36,167 bases of DNA, taken from the NCBI GenBank assembly GCA_020054475.1, contig JAHWGJ010000019.1, forward strand, positions 1 through 36,167. Direction: 5' to 3'. The translations under genes were made by a program, and so were the position numbers. The notes below the pieces were generated by a model that did not search any database, was not told the origin of the DNA, and worked only from the letters and a program-made list of their open reading frames with translations. Positions 8,099-16,823 of this stretch are shown here, piece after piece; within the stretch, counting starts at the first letter, position 1, and every line of letters starts with the position of its first letter. The DNA is from Thermoplasmata archaeon. GTDB taxonomy: Archaea; Thermoplasmatota; E2; DHVEG-1.

Positions 8099-8857
8099 AT
8101 GGAATCCGATATTAAATTAATTGATGAAGCTGGAAAACGTTTAGATGGTAGAAAAATTGATGAACTAAGAGAAATAAAAATTGAAGCAGGTGTTTTACAT
8201 AGAGCTGAAGGTTCTTGTTATCTTGAATGGGGTGGAAATAAGGTTGTAGCAGCCGTATATGGGCCAAGAGAGGCAATTCCAAAACATACTCAAGATCCAT
8301 TAAAAGCAGTTGTTAGAGCAAGATATAATATGGCTGCTTTTAGTGTTGATGACAGAAAAAGGCCTGGCCCCGATAGAAGAAGCAGGGAGATATCAAAGGT
8401 TACATCTGAAGCTTTAGAAAAAATTGTTATTACAGATAAATTCCCAAGAGCAGCAATTGATGTAAATATTGAAGTTTTAGAGGCTGAAGCAGGGACTAGA
8501 TGTGCAGGTCTTACAGCAGCGGGAGTAGCTTTAGCTGATGCAGGAATACCGATGAAAGATATCCCCGTTGCTTGTGCAGCTGGCAAAATTGGTAGTCATG
8601 ATGAAAATGGAAATAAAAAAGGGGGCTATGTTGTTTTAGATCTTGGAAAAAAGGAAGATAATTTTGGAGATGCTGATCTACCAATAGGAATTTCTCCAAG
8701 AACTGGAGAAATAATTCTTCTTCAAATGGATGGTCATTTAACTCTGGAAGAATTTGATCAAGCTCTGGATTTAGCAATAAAGGGCTGTAAAATTATATCT
8801 GAGATTCAAAAAAAAGCATTATTAGATAAATATCAAATAGACTTAGAGGTGAATTGA
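8099..8857 (+). CDS. rrp41: Exosome catalytic subunit Rrp41
   Basis: 252 residues of the RNase PH fold. It has [19 protein letters not shown] near the start, GSCYLEWGG, and the basic patch RRSRE (residues 93-97). The phosphate-binding loop is [15 protein letters not shown], and the catalytic acidic segment is GDADLPIG at about 190-197. With Rrp42 it forms the hexameric phosphorolytic 3'-5' exoribonuclease that also adds A-rich tails. All expected active-site residues appear present. It starts immediately after the rrp4 stop and is followed one base later by rrp42. Confidence 0.97.
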   Translation: MESDIKLIDEAGKRLDGRKIDELREIKIEAGVLHRAEGSCYLEWGGNKVVAAVYGPREAIPKHTQDPLKAVVRARYNMAAFSVDDRKRPGPDRRSREISKVTSEALEKIVITDKFPRAAIDVNIEVLEAEAGTRCAGLTAAGVALADAGIPMKDIPVACAAGKIGSHDENGNKKGGYVVLDLGKKEDNFGDADLPIGISPRTGEIILLQMDGHLTLEEFDQALDLAIKGCKIISEIQKKALLDKYQIDLEVN

Positions 8858-8858
8858 A

Positions 8859-9641
8859 ATGACAATAACTTCTTCTATTAAACGGGATTATTTATATAAT
8901 TTAGCAAAAAAAGGAAAACGTCAGGACGGAAGGGATCTATTCAAGTTCAGAAATATTTCTATAGAAACTAATCTAATTTCAAAAGCTGAAGGTTCAGCTA
9001 GAGTTAAAATTGGTAATACACAGGTTGTAGCTGGTATTAAAATAGATATAGGGGAACCCTATCCAGATTCCCCTAATTCAGGTGTAATAACAACAGCTGC
9101 TGAACTAAATCCTCTAGCTTCCCCAGATTTTGAATCTGGGCCTCCAAGAGAAGATGCAATAGAACTTGCACGAGTTGTTGATAGAGGTATTAGAGAATCT
9201 GAATTTATTGAATTAGATAAACTTTGCATTGAACCAAATGAAAAAATATGGATAGTATTTATTGATATTCATATAATCGATTATGATGGAAATTTATTTG
9301 ATGCTGCATCACTTGCCGCTCTTGCAGCAATTTTAACCGCAAAAGTACCAGCAAAACGCTTTGAACTTGGCGAAGATTATCCATTACCAGTTAAAGAACC
9401 TCCAATTTCATGTACATCAGTTAAATTTAATGATGTTATGATTATGGATCCCTCCTTAGATGAAGAAGAAATCGCTGAAGCAAGAATTACTGTAGCCACA
9501 GATCAAAATGGACATATTCGAGCAATGCAAAAGGGGTTAAAAGGTAGCTATACTACAGACGAAATAAAAAAGATTATTAAAGTCTCCTTAGATAACGGGG
9601 TTGAAATTCGAAAGAAATTATATGAAAGTGTAGGTAAGTAA
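8859..9641 (+). CDS. rrp42: Exosome ring subunit Rrp42
   Basis: 260 residues, an RNase PH-fold paralogue of Rrp41. It has GKRQDGRDLFKFRNISIE, KAEGSARVKIGNTQVVAGIK and the characteristic ELNPLASPDFESGPP segment. The acidic catalytic pair of Rrp41 is not conserved, as expected for the non-catalytic ring partner that still helps bind RNA. The ribosome-binding site GAGGTG lies within the end of rrp41. The next gene, rpl37ae, begins two bases after its stop. Confidence 0.96.
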   Translation: MTITSSIKRDYLYNLAKKGKRQDGRDLFKFRNISIETNLISKAEGSARVKIGNTQVVAGIKIDIGEPYPDSPNSGVITTAAELNPLASPDFESGPPREDAIELARVVDRGIRESEFIELDKLCIEPNEKIWIVFIDIHIIDYDGNLFDAASLAALAAILTAKVPAKRFELGEDYPLPVKEPPISCTSVKFNDVMIMDPSLDEEEIAEARITVATDQNGHIRAMQKGLKGSYTTDEIKKIIKVSLDNGVEIRKKLYESVGK

Positions 9642-9643
9642 AT

Positions 9644-9952
9644 ATGGCAAATAGAACTAAAAAAGTTGGCTCCGCTGGAAGATTTCAAGCTAGATATGGC
9701 GTTAAATCTAGAACCCGGATTAGAAATGTCGAAAACCAGCAATTTTTAAAACATAAATGTCCTAGTTGTGGACAAAATAAGGTAAAAAGAAAAGGTACTA
9801 GCATTTGGCAATGTAAAAAATGTGGGATAAAATTTGCAGGTGGCGCATATATTCCATCTACCGAATCAGGAGTAAATGTTGATAAAATCATAAGAAAGGA
9901 AATTGAAGCGATTGAAAAAATTGATGATAAAGGTCAAGGCGATAAAAAATGA
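9644..9952 (+). CDS. rpl37ae: Large-subunit ribosomal protein L37Ae (eL43)
   Basis: 102 residues. The N-terminus is RTKKVGSAGRFQARYGVKSR, followed by the zinc ribbon CPSCGQNKVKRKGTSIWQCK KCG with four Cys in CxxC...CxxC spacing. The charged C-terminal tail (EAIEKIDDKGQGDKK) is somewhat longer than usual. It is a zinc-binding component of the 50S subunit. Its stop overlaps the ATG of rpoP in an ATGA arrangement, which indicates tight coupling. Confidence 0.96.
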   Translation: MANRTKKVGSAGRFQARYGVKSRTRIRNVENQQFLKHKCPSCGQNKVKRKGTSIWQCKKCGIKFAGGAYIPSTESGVNVDKIIRKEIEAIEKIDDKGQGDKK

Positions 9953-10089
9953 GCGGATATAGATGTGGTATTTGTAAAAAAGGAGTTAAATTTGATGTAA
10001 AAAATATTGGTCTTCAATGTCCATATTGCGGTAGTAAAATTTTTTATAAGGAACGACCTACAGTAGCAAAGCATATAACATCAAAATAA
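9949..10089 (+). CDS. rpoP: RNA polymerase subunit P (Rpb12-like)
   Basis: 46 residues: MSGYRCGICKKGVKFDVK, then CPYCGSKIFYKERP and a basic tail. The CxxC...CxxC zinc ribbon and the length match archaeal RpoP, which helps hold the RpoD-RpoL platform in the polymerase. Its ATG overlaps the rpl37ae stop by four bases. The position after rpl37ae in the superoperon supports the call. In many archaea pcc1 follows directly; here about 500 bases intervene. Confidence 0.93.
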   Translation: MSGYRCGICKKGVKFDVKNIGLQCPYCGSKIFYKERPTVAKHITSK

Positions 10090-10125
10090 AAAAAAAACCA
10101 ATTTTTTAAATTATTAGTTTTAAAT

Positions 10126-10221
10126 TTAATCTTTAAAAAATATTTTTGATAAAGATTCGACAAAATTTTTACTAAAGTCTATATTTTCTCCCCCATCCAA
10201 ATTATTTAAATTTGTTTGCAT
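10126..10221 (-). CDS. Possible 31-residue peptide gene antisense to the operon
   Basis: ATG at 10221 opens a 31-codon frame (MQTNLNNLDGGENIDFSK...) ending in a basic IFFKD. GAGGA lies immediately before the ATG and GGAGAG slightly further upstream. A TATA-like TTATATAAA sits about 30 bases upstream on the minus strand, so a start-proximal promoter is plausible. It is polar with an amphipathic C-terminal helix and has no Cys. It is not recognised, and could be chance in such A+T-rich sequence. It lies just past the rpoP stop, in the insertion between rpoP and pcc1. Confidence 0.4.
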   Translation of the reverse strand: MQTNLNNLDGGENIDFSKNFVESLSKIFFKD

Positions 10222-10440
10222 TCCTCAATCTCTCCTAGATTTATTTATATAATTACAATATTTAAATATTCCTAAAAATTCATTATTTTGTAACAATATT
10301 TCCTTTAAATATTTGATATTTGATTAATAAAATATCTAAGAAATTATTATGATACAAAAATTTATTATTGTGTAATTTTAAAATTACATTTTAATTTTTA
10401 TAATAATATTTAAATACTTTTTAAATAACTAATATATTGA

Positions 10441-10500
10441 AGAATGGGGATGTTGTTTTTTATATCCATCTTTCCTCACCACCTCATCATTCCCCATTCT
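10441..10500 (+). ncRNA. Candidate structured small RNA, element ii
   Basis: AGAATGGGGA (10441-10450) and TCCCCATTCT (10491-10500) are perfect 10-bp arms around a 40-nt pyrimidine-rich loop. A TATA-like TTTAAATAC at 10410-10418 lies about 28 bases upstream. The G+C content stands out against the ~90% A+T flanks, and the arms resemble element i at 611. The stretch could also encode a 22-residue hydrophobic peptide starting at ATG 10444, which I rate less likely. It sits about 90 bases upstream of pcc1. Confidence 0.4.
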
Positions 10501-10592
10501 CTCATTCTATAATATTTATATTATGATTGGTAAAAAATCGATAAGTTAATTATTCTTATTAATCATTAATATATTAATTAAGTGGGAAAATT

Positions 10593-10829
10593 ATGATCGA
10601 GGCAAAAATAGTAATCAATATGAATTCTGCTTTAGATGCAAGAATTATAGGAGAATCAATTTCACCTGAGATAAAAAAAAAAATTCCTAATTCTAAGATA
10701 AATATAACTTTCTCTGATGAAAAAATATTTTTAGATATTTGCTCAAAAAATTTAAGCTCTTTAAGAGCAGCCTGTAATTCATATTTAAGATGGATAAACA
10801 CGGCCAATAAAGTAAAAAATTCAATTTAG
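10593..10829 (+). CDS. pcc1: KEOPS complex subunit Pcc1
   Basis: 78 residues of the small Pcc1/CTAG-like fold. It has IEAKIVINMNSALDARIIGESISPE and the diagnostic end SLRAACNSYLRWI. Pcc1 is the dimerisation subunit of KEOPS, which makes the t6A37 modification in tRNA with Kae1, Bud32 and Cgi121. A GTGGGA ribosome-binding site lies about seven bases upstream. In many archaea it follows rpoP in the exosome superoperon. Here it is offset by a spacer with its own candidate elements. Its stop overlaps the stop of purA on the other strand by four bases. Confidence 0.88.
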   Translation: MIEAKIVINMNSALDARIIGESISPEIKKKIPNSKINITFSDEKIFLDICSKNLSSLRAACNSYLRWINTANKVKNSI

Positions 10830-12091
10830 TTTATTATTGTTTCTTTTCTTCCAGGCCCTATTGAAACAATATTAATTGGTGTATCTAATTTTTCTTCTAT
10901 AAATCTTAAATATTTTTTTGCATTTTTAGGTAGATCTGAAAAATTTTTACAATTCTTATTGATTTCACTCCAACCTTCAAATTCTTTATAGACTGGTTTA
11001 CATTTATTTACCTCATTAATATCCGCAGGTAAAAAATTGATTTTTTTTCCATCTAATATATAATCTGTGCAAATTTTAACCTTTTTTAATCTGTTTAGAA
11101 CATCGAGTTTTGTTACAGCAAGTTTTGTTATACTAGATATAATACATGAATGTTTTACAATAACTAAATCAAGCCATCCACATCTTCTTGGTCTACTAGT
11201 TGTAGTACCAAATTCATTACCTTTTTTTTGGAGATAGACTCCTTCTTCATCAAATAATTCAGTTGGCATAGGTCCTTCCCCAACTCGAGTTGTATATGCC
11301 TTCATTATTCCAATTATTTCATTAATATTTTTCATTCCAATACCTGTTCCAATTGATGATCCCGCCGCAATAACATGTGAAGATGTCGTATAAGGGTATG
11401 TACCAAAATCAACATCTAATAATGAGCCTTGAGCACCTTCTAATAAAATATTTTTTCCATCTTTTATAGAATTTGATAGATATATATGTGTTGGTCTAAT
11501 GAATTTTTTCAATTTTTTACCAAAATCTAAATATGTCTCACATATTTTGTTTAAATCTAAAATTTTATTTATACCATAAACCTTAAAAATTTTTTGTTTT
11601 ATTGGAATAATCATTTCAAGTTTAGATTTTAATGATTCCTCATTTATTAAATCAATAACCCTAATGCCTTTTCGGGCAATTTTATCACTATAACAAGGCC
11701 CAATACCTCTATTAGTAGTACCAATTTTTTTATCTCCTAAAATTTTTTCATCAGCACCATCAAGGATTTTATGATAAGGCATTATAATATTTACTCTATC
11801 ACTAATTAAAAGTTGAGGATTTATATTACGTTTTTTCAATTCAGTTATCTCTTTTAATAACACAAGAGGATCTAATACACATCCATTTCCAATAACACCA
11901 ATTTTACCTTGAATAACACCAGATGGAATAATATGTAGTTTATATATTTCATTTTCCACTTTTATTGTATGACCTGCATTATTTCCTCCTTGAAATCTAA
12001 CAACATATTCTGCATCACCAGAAAAAAAATCTACTACCTTCCCTTTACCTTCATCCCCCCATTGAGTACCTATAACTAAGTTTACTGTCAT
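10826..12091 (-). CDS. purA: Adenylosuccinate synthetase
   Basis: 421 residues. The GTP-binding and catalytic motif is GTQWGDEGKGKVVDFF, with the catalytic Asp at D13; GGNNAGHT carries the catalytic H41. IGTTNRGIGPCY, LLEGAQGSLLDVDFGTYPY and TTTSRPRRCGW are all canonical, so the enzyme appears complete and active. It joins IMP and aspartate using GTP, the first step from IMP to AMP. It is probably cotranscribed with the OsmC-like gene 48 bases upstream, and it converges on pcc1 with a four-base overlap of stops. Confidence 0.97.
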   Translation of the reverse strand: MTVNLVIGTQWGDEGKGKVVDFFSGDAEYVVRFQGGNNAGHTIKVENEIYKLHIIPSGVIQGKIGVIGNGCVLDPLVLLKEITELKKRNINPQLLISDRVNIIMPYHKILDGADEKILGDKKIGTTNRGIGPCYSDKIARKGIRVIDLINEESLKSKLEMIIPIKQKIFKVYGINKILDLNKICETYLDFGKKLKKFIRPTHIYLSNSIKDGKNILLEGAQGSLLDVDFGTYPYTTSSHVIAAGSSIGTGIGMKNINEIIGIMKAYTTRVGEGPMPTELFDEEGVYLQKKGNEFGTTTSRPRRCGWLDLVIVKHSCIISSITKLAVTKLDVLNRLKKVKICTDYILDGKKINFLPADINEVNKCKPVYKEFEGWSEINKNCKNFSDLPKNAKKYLRFIEEKLDTPINIVSIGPGRKETIIN

Positions 12092-12139
12092 TTATATCAA
12101 CTTGAAATGGCATCGAATAAGTTATACATAAATATAATG

Positions 12140-12538
12140 TTATTCAACTTTATTTATTAAAATTTCAATTTTTGGAGGATTTTCTAAATGTTTTTTCACA
12201 ACACATAAATTAGCTGCTTTTATAATTGATTTTAAGTATTTATCAGGAAAATTTTTTTGAGCTAATATTCTTATATCAATTTGATCAATCATATTCGTTT
12301 GATTATTTTTTATGGTTTTTAATATTAATTTTAATTCTTTTGTATTAATATCCCTCTCTTGACAAAAAGATAGAATGTAATAACCCACACAGGCACCTAT
12401 TGATGATATAAATAATGAAAAAGGTTCGGGATTAGAATTCTCACCACCATATTTTATTAGCTGATCCGTTTTTATAACGAAATTTTTATAATTTATATCT
12501 ACTTTTTTTCCACCCGGAAAGCCTATTTTCATTTCCAA
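12140..12538 (-). CDS. OsmC/Ohr-family protein
   Basis: 132 residues with the two conserved cysteines of the family: C50 in SSIGACVGYYI and C112 in AANLCVVKKHLENPP. The N-terminal half is beta-rich, and PEPFSLFISSIGAC is the helix carrying the peroxidatic Cys. OsmC/YhfA-like proteins reduce organic hydroperoxides or are general thiol proteins; the substrate cannot be told here. It lies upstream of purA on the same strand. The upstream TTTCACCT is the reverse of an AGGTGAAA ribosome-binding site preceding the ATG. Confidence 0.85.
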   Translation of the reverse strand: MEMKIGFPGGKKVDINYKNFVIKTDQLIKYGGENSNPEPFSLFISSIGACVGYYILSFCQERDINTKELKLILKTIKNNQTNMIDQIDIRILAQKNFPDKYLKSIIKAANLCVVKKHLENPPKIEILINKVE

Positions 12539-12628
12539 TTACTTTCACCTATTTCAAATCTAATAGAAAAAAAGTTATATAAATTTGTAGGAAAAAATTT
12601 TTAAAACAGATACATTATTCACAGAGTT

Positions 12629-13762
12629 ATGGTTGGAAAATGGAGATTATATAAACAAGAAAATAATAATTTTTTAGATGTAGATTTATTAAAGAAAGAG
12701 GTGGGTAAACAATTTCCATTTTATGATTTTAAACATAATAACAATACTGCAATTTTTTTTTGTAGGATAGACAAGGGTTCTTTAGAAGAAAAATTTAATT
12801 TGTTACGTGAATCTTTGAATAAACAAAATTATGTTCCAATTTTAAGATATGAAAAAGGGGAAGACGTAATTTATGTTATTAAGAAGCCATATCGAAAAGA
12901 AAAGTCAATATGGATAAATATTCTTTTGATAATTTCAACAATAATTACAACGATAATTACTGGTTCAATATTATATATTGGTCATAATGATATATGGAGT
13001 ATATCAGATTATTTGATAATTTTTAACATAAATAATCTATTTTATGGGGGATTATTATTTGCTTTACCTTTAATTAGTATTTTATTTATACATGAAATGG
13101 GCCATTATTTTATTTCAAAAAAACATGGAATAAAGACTTCTTTACCTTTTTTTATTCCAGTTCCTCCAGTTTTGCCAAATTTTAATATTGGAACTTTTGG
13201 AGCATTAATTTCAAGTCATGATCCTATGCCTAATAAAAAAGCATTATTTGATGTAGGTATTTCAGGCCCATTAGCAGGTTTTTTTGTGGCTATACCAGTT
13301 ACAATAATTGGATTGATGTTTTCTGTACCTACAGTTTCTACAGATGCTATTCCAAGTGAATTTATATTAGGTCCTTCAATTCTTTTCTCATTGCTATCAG
13401 GTTGGATTTTAAATATACCCTATGATACTTCAATTGATTTAAGTCTTACTGCTTTTGCTGGTTGGATTGGTCTTTTAATAACCTCCATAAATCTTCTTCC
13501 AGCTGGTCAGCTTGATGGAGGCCATATTTTTCGTGCAGTTCTTGGGGATAAACAGAAGTATGCAGGATGGATTGCTGTTATCATTATGATATTTACTGGC
13601 TGGACTTTTTTTGCATTAATCATCATTTTATTAATGGGTATGATGCACCCCCCACCTTTAAATGATAACACTGAGTTGGATCTTAAAAGAAAAATATTAT
13701 TTTTTATTGCTTTAGGTATTTTGATATTATGTTTTATTCCATTTCCATTTCGAATAATTTAA
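12629..13762 (+). CDS. Site-2 protease family membrane metalloprotease (M50)
   Basis: 377 residues. A soluble N-terminal domain of ~90 residues has the style of archaeal/EGY-type site-2 proteases. Several membrane helices follow, starting near residue 95. The zinc site is FIHEMGHYFISKKHG (HExxH at 155-159), with the second motif NLLPAGQLDGGHIFRA (LDGGH at 295-299). GTFGALISSHDPMPNKKALFD between them is typical of this subfamily. It should cleave transmembrane substrates within the bilayer. It starts 90 bases from the divergent osmC-like gene, and no partner anti-sigma-like substrate is evident nearby. Confidence 0.92.
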   Translation: MVGKWRLYKQENNNFLDVDLLKKEVGKQFPFYDFKHNNNTAIFFCRIDKGSLEEKFNLLRESLNKQNYVPILRYEKGEDVIYVIKKPYRKEKSIWINILLIISTIITTIITGSILYIGHNDIWSISDYLIIFNINNLFYGGLLFALPLISILFIHEMGHYFISKKHGIKTSLPFFIPVPPVLPNFNIGTFGALISSHDPMPNKKALFDVGISGPLAGFFVAIPVTIIGLMFSVPTVSTDAIPSEFILGPSILFSLLSGWILNIPYDTSIDLSLTAFAGWIGLLITSINLLPAGQLDGGHIFRAVLGDKQKYAGWIAVIIMIFTGWTFFALIIILLMGMMHPPPLNDNTELDLKRKILFFIALGILILCFIPFPFRII

Positions 13763-13831
13763 TTGTTTGTGTTCTTGATTTATCAAAACAATTTAATACT
13801 CACATATTGTTTTAGTGTTATAGTGGTTGAA

Positions 13832-14056
13832 ATGAAAACCTATCTTAAAATATTGTTTAACAGTGAAGGGGATTCTCCATCAGAAATTAAAGATTTACTA
13901 TTAAATATGGGTTTTAAAGCAACAAAAGGAAATTATGATTTTGTTTATGAATGGGGTACAGAATCTAAAGAGGTTGATGAGTTAGTATGGTTTGCAGATA
14001 AAGTTCATTCAGCTCTGAAAAATAGTAAAGTTTTTTTTGATATTGAAACAATATAA
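13832..14056 (+). CDS. Small conserved-looking protein, unknown
   Basis: 74 residues from ATG 13832 (MKTYLKILFNSEGDSPSEI...). GTGGTTGA lies just before it, so I reject the longer frame from 13763, whose extra residues are hydrophobic and unlike the rest. The predicted fold is a small alpha/beta protein: strand, helix, strand with FVYEWGTES, and a C-terminal helix HSALKNSKVFFDIETI. It has no Cys or membrane helix. It probably follows the M50 protease in one transcript. I do not recognise the family. Confidence 0.6.
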   Translation: MKTYLKILFNSEGDSPSEIKDLLLNMGFKATKGNYDFVYEWGTESKEVDELVWFADKVHSALKNSKVFFDIETI

Positions 14057-14061
14057 AAAAA

Positions 14062-14760
14062 TTATTTTTTTAATTTTTCTAATGTTTTACTTAAAATGCC
14101 CATTAAAGTATGATATTCCCATTTAGATGGAATAGCTCTGCCTAATAATCGCCTCACCATAATTTTTGTATTTTCTTTTTTATGTAGAGGATAATTAATT
14201 TTATTAAGTAATAAATTAAATTTTTCGAACATTTTTTCTTTTTCAATTCGACCTATGCTTCTTTTTTGTTTTGTTGAAAAGGTTTTTATAAAAAGTGAAT
14301 AGAGTACTATTCCAACTGAATGTGAAAGATTTAAGGTTTGATAATTTTCACTAGTTGGTATTTTTATCATTATATCACATAATGCAATTTCTTCATTAAA
14401 TAAACCATAATCTTCTCTTCCAAATACTAATCCAATTTTCCCATTTATTTCATTAATCGTTTTACAAAATTCTTCAAGAACAATTGAGTTTCTTAGATGT
14501 TTTTTATCTTTTTTTGATTCGATAGATGATGTAGCAATAAGAAAGTCAATTTCTTTAATGGAATCTTCAAATGATGAAAATATTTTTGCATTATCTAATA
14601 TTTTTTCAGCATGAACTGCTCTAATATAACATTCATCATCAATATCTGTTGGATTTATTAGATATAAATTTTCAAAATTAAAATTCATCATTACCCTTGC
14701 AACAGCACCAACATTTCCACTATATTTAGGCTCAACTAAAATTATATAAAATTCTGGTAT
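14062..14760 (-). CDS. TrmJ-like SPOUT RNA 2'-O-methyltransferase, apparent AUA start
   Basis: A SpoU/TrmH-family enzyme. Knot motifs are LVFGREDYGL and LNLSHSVGIVLYSLF, with SAM-binding Asn/Ser. The C-terminal helices resemble TrmJ and include a RRLLGRA segment. The first ATG (14691) would remove the essential motif 1. That motif is encoded upstream in the same frame as FYIILVEPKYSGNVGAVARV. The only start with a good ribosome-binding site is ATA at 14760, six bases after GGTGA; a stop lies six codons upstream. Full length is 232 residues. It likely methylates the tRNA position 32 ribose or an rRNA base. An assembly error turning ATG into ATA is the alternative. Confidence 0.82.
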   Translation of the reverse strand: MPEFYIILVEPKYSGNVGAVARVMMNFNFENLYLINPTDIDDECYIRAVHAEKILDNAKIFSSFEDSIKEIDFLIATSSIESKKDKKHLRNSIVLEEFCKTINEINGKIGLVFGREDYGLFNEEIALCDIMIKIPTSENYQTLNLSHSVGIVLYSLFIKTFSTKQKRSIGRIEKEKMFEKFNLLLNKINYPLHKKENTKIMVRRLLGRAIPSKWEYHTLMGILSKTLEKLKK

Positions 14761-14790
14761 TTTATTTCACCATCCGAATAATGATTTGTA

Positions 14791-15174
14791 TTATTTTATT
14801 TTTAATTCTTTCTCTTTTTGTTTTAACATTGCTTTATATTTTGATGGTAAATATCTAACTGAGTTTTTTAACTCAACATGTTTTTTTATAAATTCTGATC
14901 TTTTATTTGTCTCAATTTCTTTTATAATAAAATTTTTTTTCGAAATAAACATATATAGATAATATAAACCTGTTCCAAATATTATTAGACCAATTATCAA
15001 TATATAAGGACACCAAGGTATCAAATCATTCATAAATGGTATTATATCAATCATTTCATCTTGAAAAAAAATTCCTAATAGTCCAATTATTAAAATTATC
15101 GTTCCAACTATTATAGCTATTATGCTAAAAATTAATATATTTTCTCTTAAAAATCCTGTTATTTTTCCTTTCAT
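14791..15174 (-). CDS. Two-helix membrane protein, unknown
   Basis: 127 residues from ATG 15174 (MKGKITGFLRENIL...), preceded by GAGGGATAAT. An ATG ten codons earlier overlaps proS and lacks a site, so I choose the later one. Two hydrophobic segments at about residues 14-38 and 55-79 flank a short loop with FFQDEMIDIIPFMNDLIPW. The C-terminus is a Lys/Glu-rich helix ending KQKEKELKIK. It follows proS by 13 bases on the same strand and is probably cotranscribed. Function unknown. Confidence 0.65.
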   Translation of the reverse strand: MKGKITGFLRENILIFSIIAIIVGTIILIIGLLGIFFQDEMIDIIPFMNDLIPWCPYILIIGLIIFGTGLYYLYMFISKKNFIIKEIETNKRSEFIKKHVELKNSVRYLPSKYKAMLKQKEKELKIK

Positions 15175-15187
15175 ATTATCCCTCTTT

Positions 15188-16606
15188 TCAGTAAGATTTT
15201 GCATATCTCATCCATGTTGTTGCTTTTTTATTACATATGGGGCATGGATGCTCACATAAATTATTTTCAATAGGTTCTCCTAATGTATTTCCATCTAATA
15301 TATTTTCAATTTCTTGGGCACAGTTTTCTTCTCCACACCAAGGTAATTCAATTATTCCTTTTTTATTTGATGCTGATTCAATATCTTTCATTCTATAGAT
15401 ATTTTTTTGTAAAAAAATTTTTGCATCATCATATAATTTTTCTGAAATTTTATCCAATTCTTTAATTATGTATCCTATCGAAGAAGTATACAATATAGAG
15501 GTTTTTTCTCCAGTATCTCGTCTAACTACGACAATTTGTTTTTTTTCAAGATCTTTTGGTCCAATTTCAATTCTTATTGGCACTCCCTTTAATTCCCAAT
15601 GATAATATTTATTACCTGGGGTAATATCTCTTTTATCTATTTTTGCTCGGATATTATTATCAATAAGCTGTTTTAATAGAGATTCGCAATTGTCTATAAT
15701 TTCTTTATCTTTATCTTTAAATATTATTGGTATTATTATTACTTGTACTGGTGCTACTTTTGGTGGTATGATTAATCCTTTGTTATCTCCATGTATTCCT
15801 ACTAATGCGCCAAGTATTCTTTCACTCATCCCGTAAGTAGTTTGATGGCAGTTATTATGTTTTCCGTCTTCTGATTCATAGGTAATATCATATGGTTTTG
15901 AAAAATTGTCTTTATATTGATGTATTGATCCCAGCTGAAGTGTTTTTCCAGATGGCATTAGAACATCAATACTTATAGTATAAAATGCTCCAGCAAATTT
16001 GTCCCATTCTGGTCTTTTACAAAATATAAATGGTAGACATAATTTCTTAAAAAGATTATTTGCAATTTTCTTGTCTTCTTGTATTTGTTTTTCTGCTTCA
16101 TCAAAATTTTTATGACATGTATGTGCTTCAAAAAAATGAATTTCTCGTACTCGAATAAAAGCCCTTGTTTGTTTTGTTTCATATCTAAATGTATTTACTA
16201 TTTGGAATGTTTTAAGTGGTAAGTCAGCATGTGATCTAATCCATAGGGAAAACATCGGATACATTGCAGTTTCTGAGGTTGGTCTAAGTAACCATTTTTC
16301 TTCAAGTTGATTTAATCCTGCATGTGTTATCCAATAAACTTCACTTCCAAATCCTTCTATGTGTTCTTCTTCTTTTTTAAAAGATGATTCGGGGATTAGT
16401 AGTGGAAAATTTACCTCATCATGAAAGGTATTTAACATTTCTTCTCGGATTAATTGATCAACATGATTCATTAATTTCCAACCATAAGGACGCCATACAT
16501 TCATTCCTTTTATTGGATATCTCTTATCACATAAATCAGATAGTTCAACTATTTCATTATACCATTCGTTAAAATCTTGATCCTTTTTATTTTTTGTTTC
16601 GGGCAT
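15188..16606 (-). CDS. proS: Prolyl-tRNA synthetase, archaeal/eukaryal type
   Basis: 472 residues, the class II synthetase without the bacterial editing insertion. It has MNVWRPYGWKLMNHVDQLI, RPTSETAMYPMFSLWIRSH, motif 2 NTFRYETKQTRAFIRVREI and motif 3 TTYGMSERILGALV. The anticodon-binding domain is at about residues 290-390. The C-terminal zinc-binding domain of this type has four Cys: CGEENC near 426-431 and CEHPCPICNK. It ends in the family's WMRYAKSY with the terminal Tyr. It charges tRNA-Pro. The L40e gene lies about 70 bases upstream on the same strand. Confidence 0.97.
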   Translation of the reverse strand: MPETKNKKDQDFNEWYNEIVELSDLCDKRYPIKGMNVWRPYGWKLMNHVDQLIREEMLNTFHDEVNFPLLIPESSFKKEEEHIEGFGSEVYWITHAGLNQLEEKWLLRPTSETAMYPMFSLWIRSHADLPLKTFQIVNTFRYETKQTRAFIRVREIHFFEAHTCHKNFDEAEKQIQEDKKIANNLFKKLCLPFIFCKRPEWDKFAGAFYTISIDVLMPSGKTLQLGSIHQYKDNFSKPYDITYESEDGKHNNCHQTTYGMSERILGALVGIHGDNKGLIIPPKVAPVQVIIIPIIFKDKDKEIIDNCESLLKQLIDNNIRAKIDKRDITPGNKYYHWELKGVPIRIEIGPKDLEKKQIVVVRRDTGEKTSILYTSSIGYIIKELDKISEKLYDDAKIFLQKNIYRMKDIESASNKKGIIELPWCGEENCAQEIENILDGNTLGEPIENNLCEHPCPICNKKATTWMRYAKSY

Positions 16607-16673
16607 ACAGTATCAACCTGCAAAAACAAAAATGAAAATACGCTATTAAAGATGATGGTTTATAATATCTTTT

Positions 16674-16823
16674 TTATACGCCTCTTCCTTCCTTAGCTTT
16701 TATTCTTAATTCTTTTGATCTGCATCTTCTGCATCTTAGTGCTTTTTTAGCATTTGATGCTCCACATTTCATACATATTTTTTTGTTTAATAATCGTTCT
16801 TCAGCTTCGGGAAATCTAGCCAT
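16674..16823 (-). CDS. rpl40e: Large-subunit ribosomal protein L40e (eL40)
   Basis: 49 residues: [40 protein letters not shown], then a basic Gly-rich end. The CxxC...CxxC zinc ribbon with the intervening basic stretch is typical of archaeal L40e. In eukaryotes the same protein is made as a ubiquitin fusion. A GAGGCGGT sequence lies just upstream of the ATG. It precedes proS on the same strand. Confidence 0.93.
   Translation of the reverse strand: MARFPEAEERLLNKKICMKCGASNAKKALRCRRCRSKELRIKAKEGRGV

Noticed and set aside
10441-10500. C/D-box guide RNA on the minus strand (ATGATGA present as a box C-like sequence)
   Set aside because: No CTGA box D or D' at suitable positions.
10574-10807. Minus-strand frame opposite pcc1
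   Set aside because: The plus strand encodes the recognisable Pcc1 signature; the antisense frame is a composition shadow.
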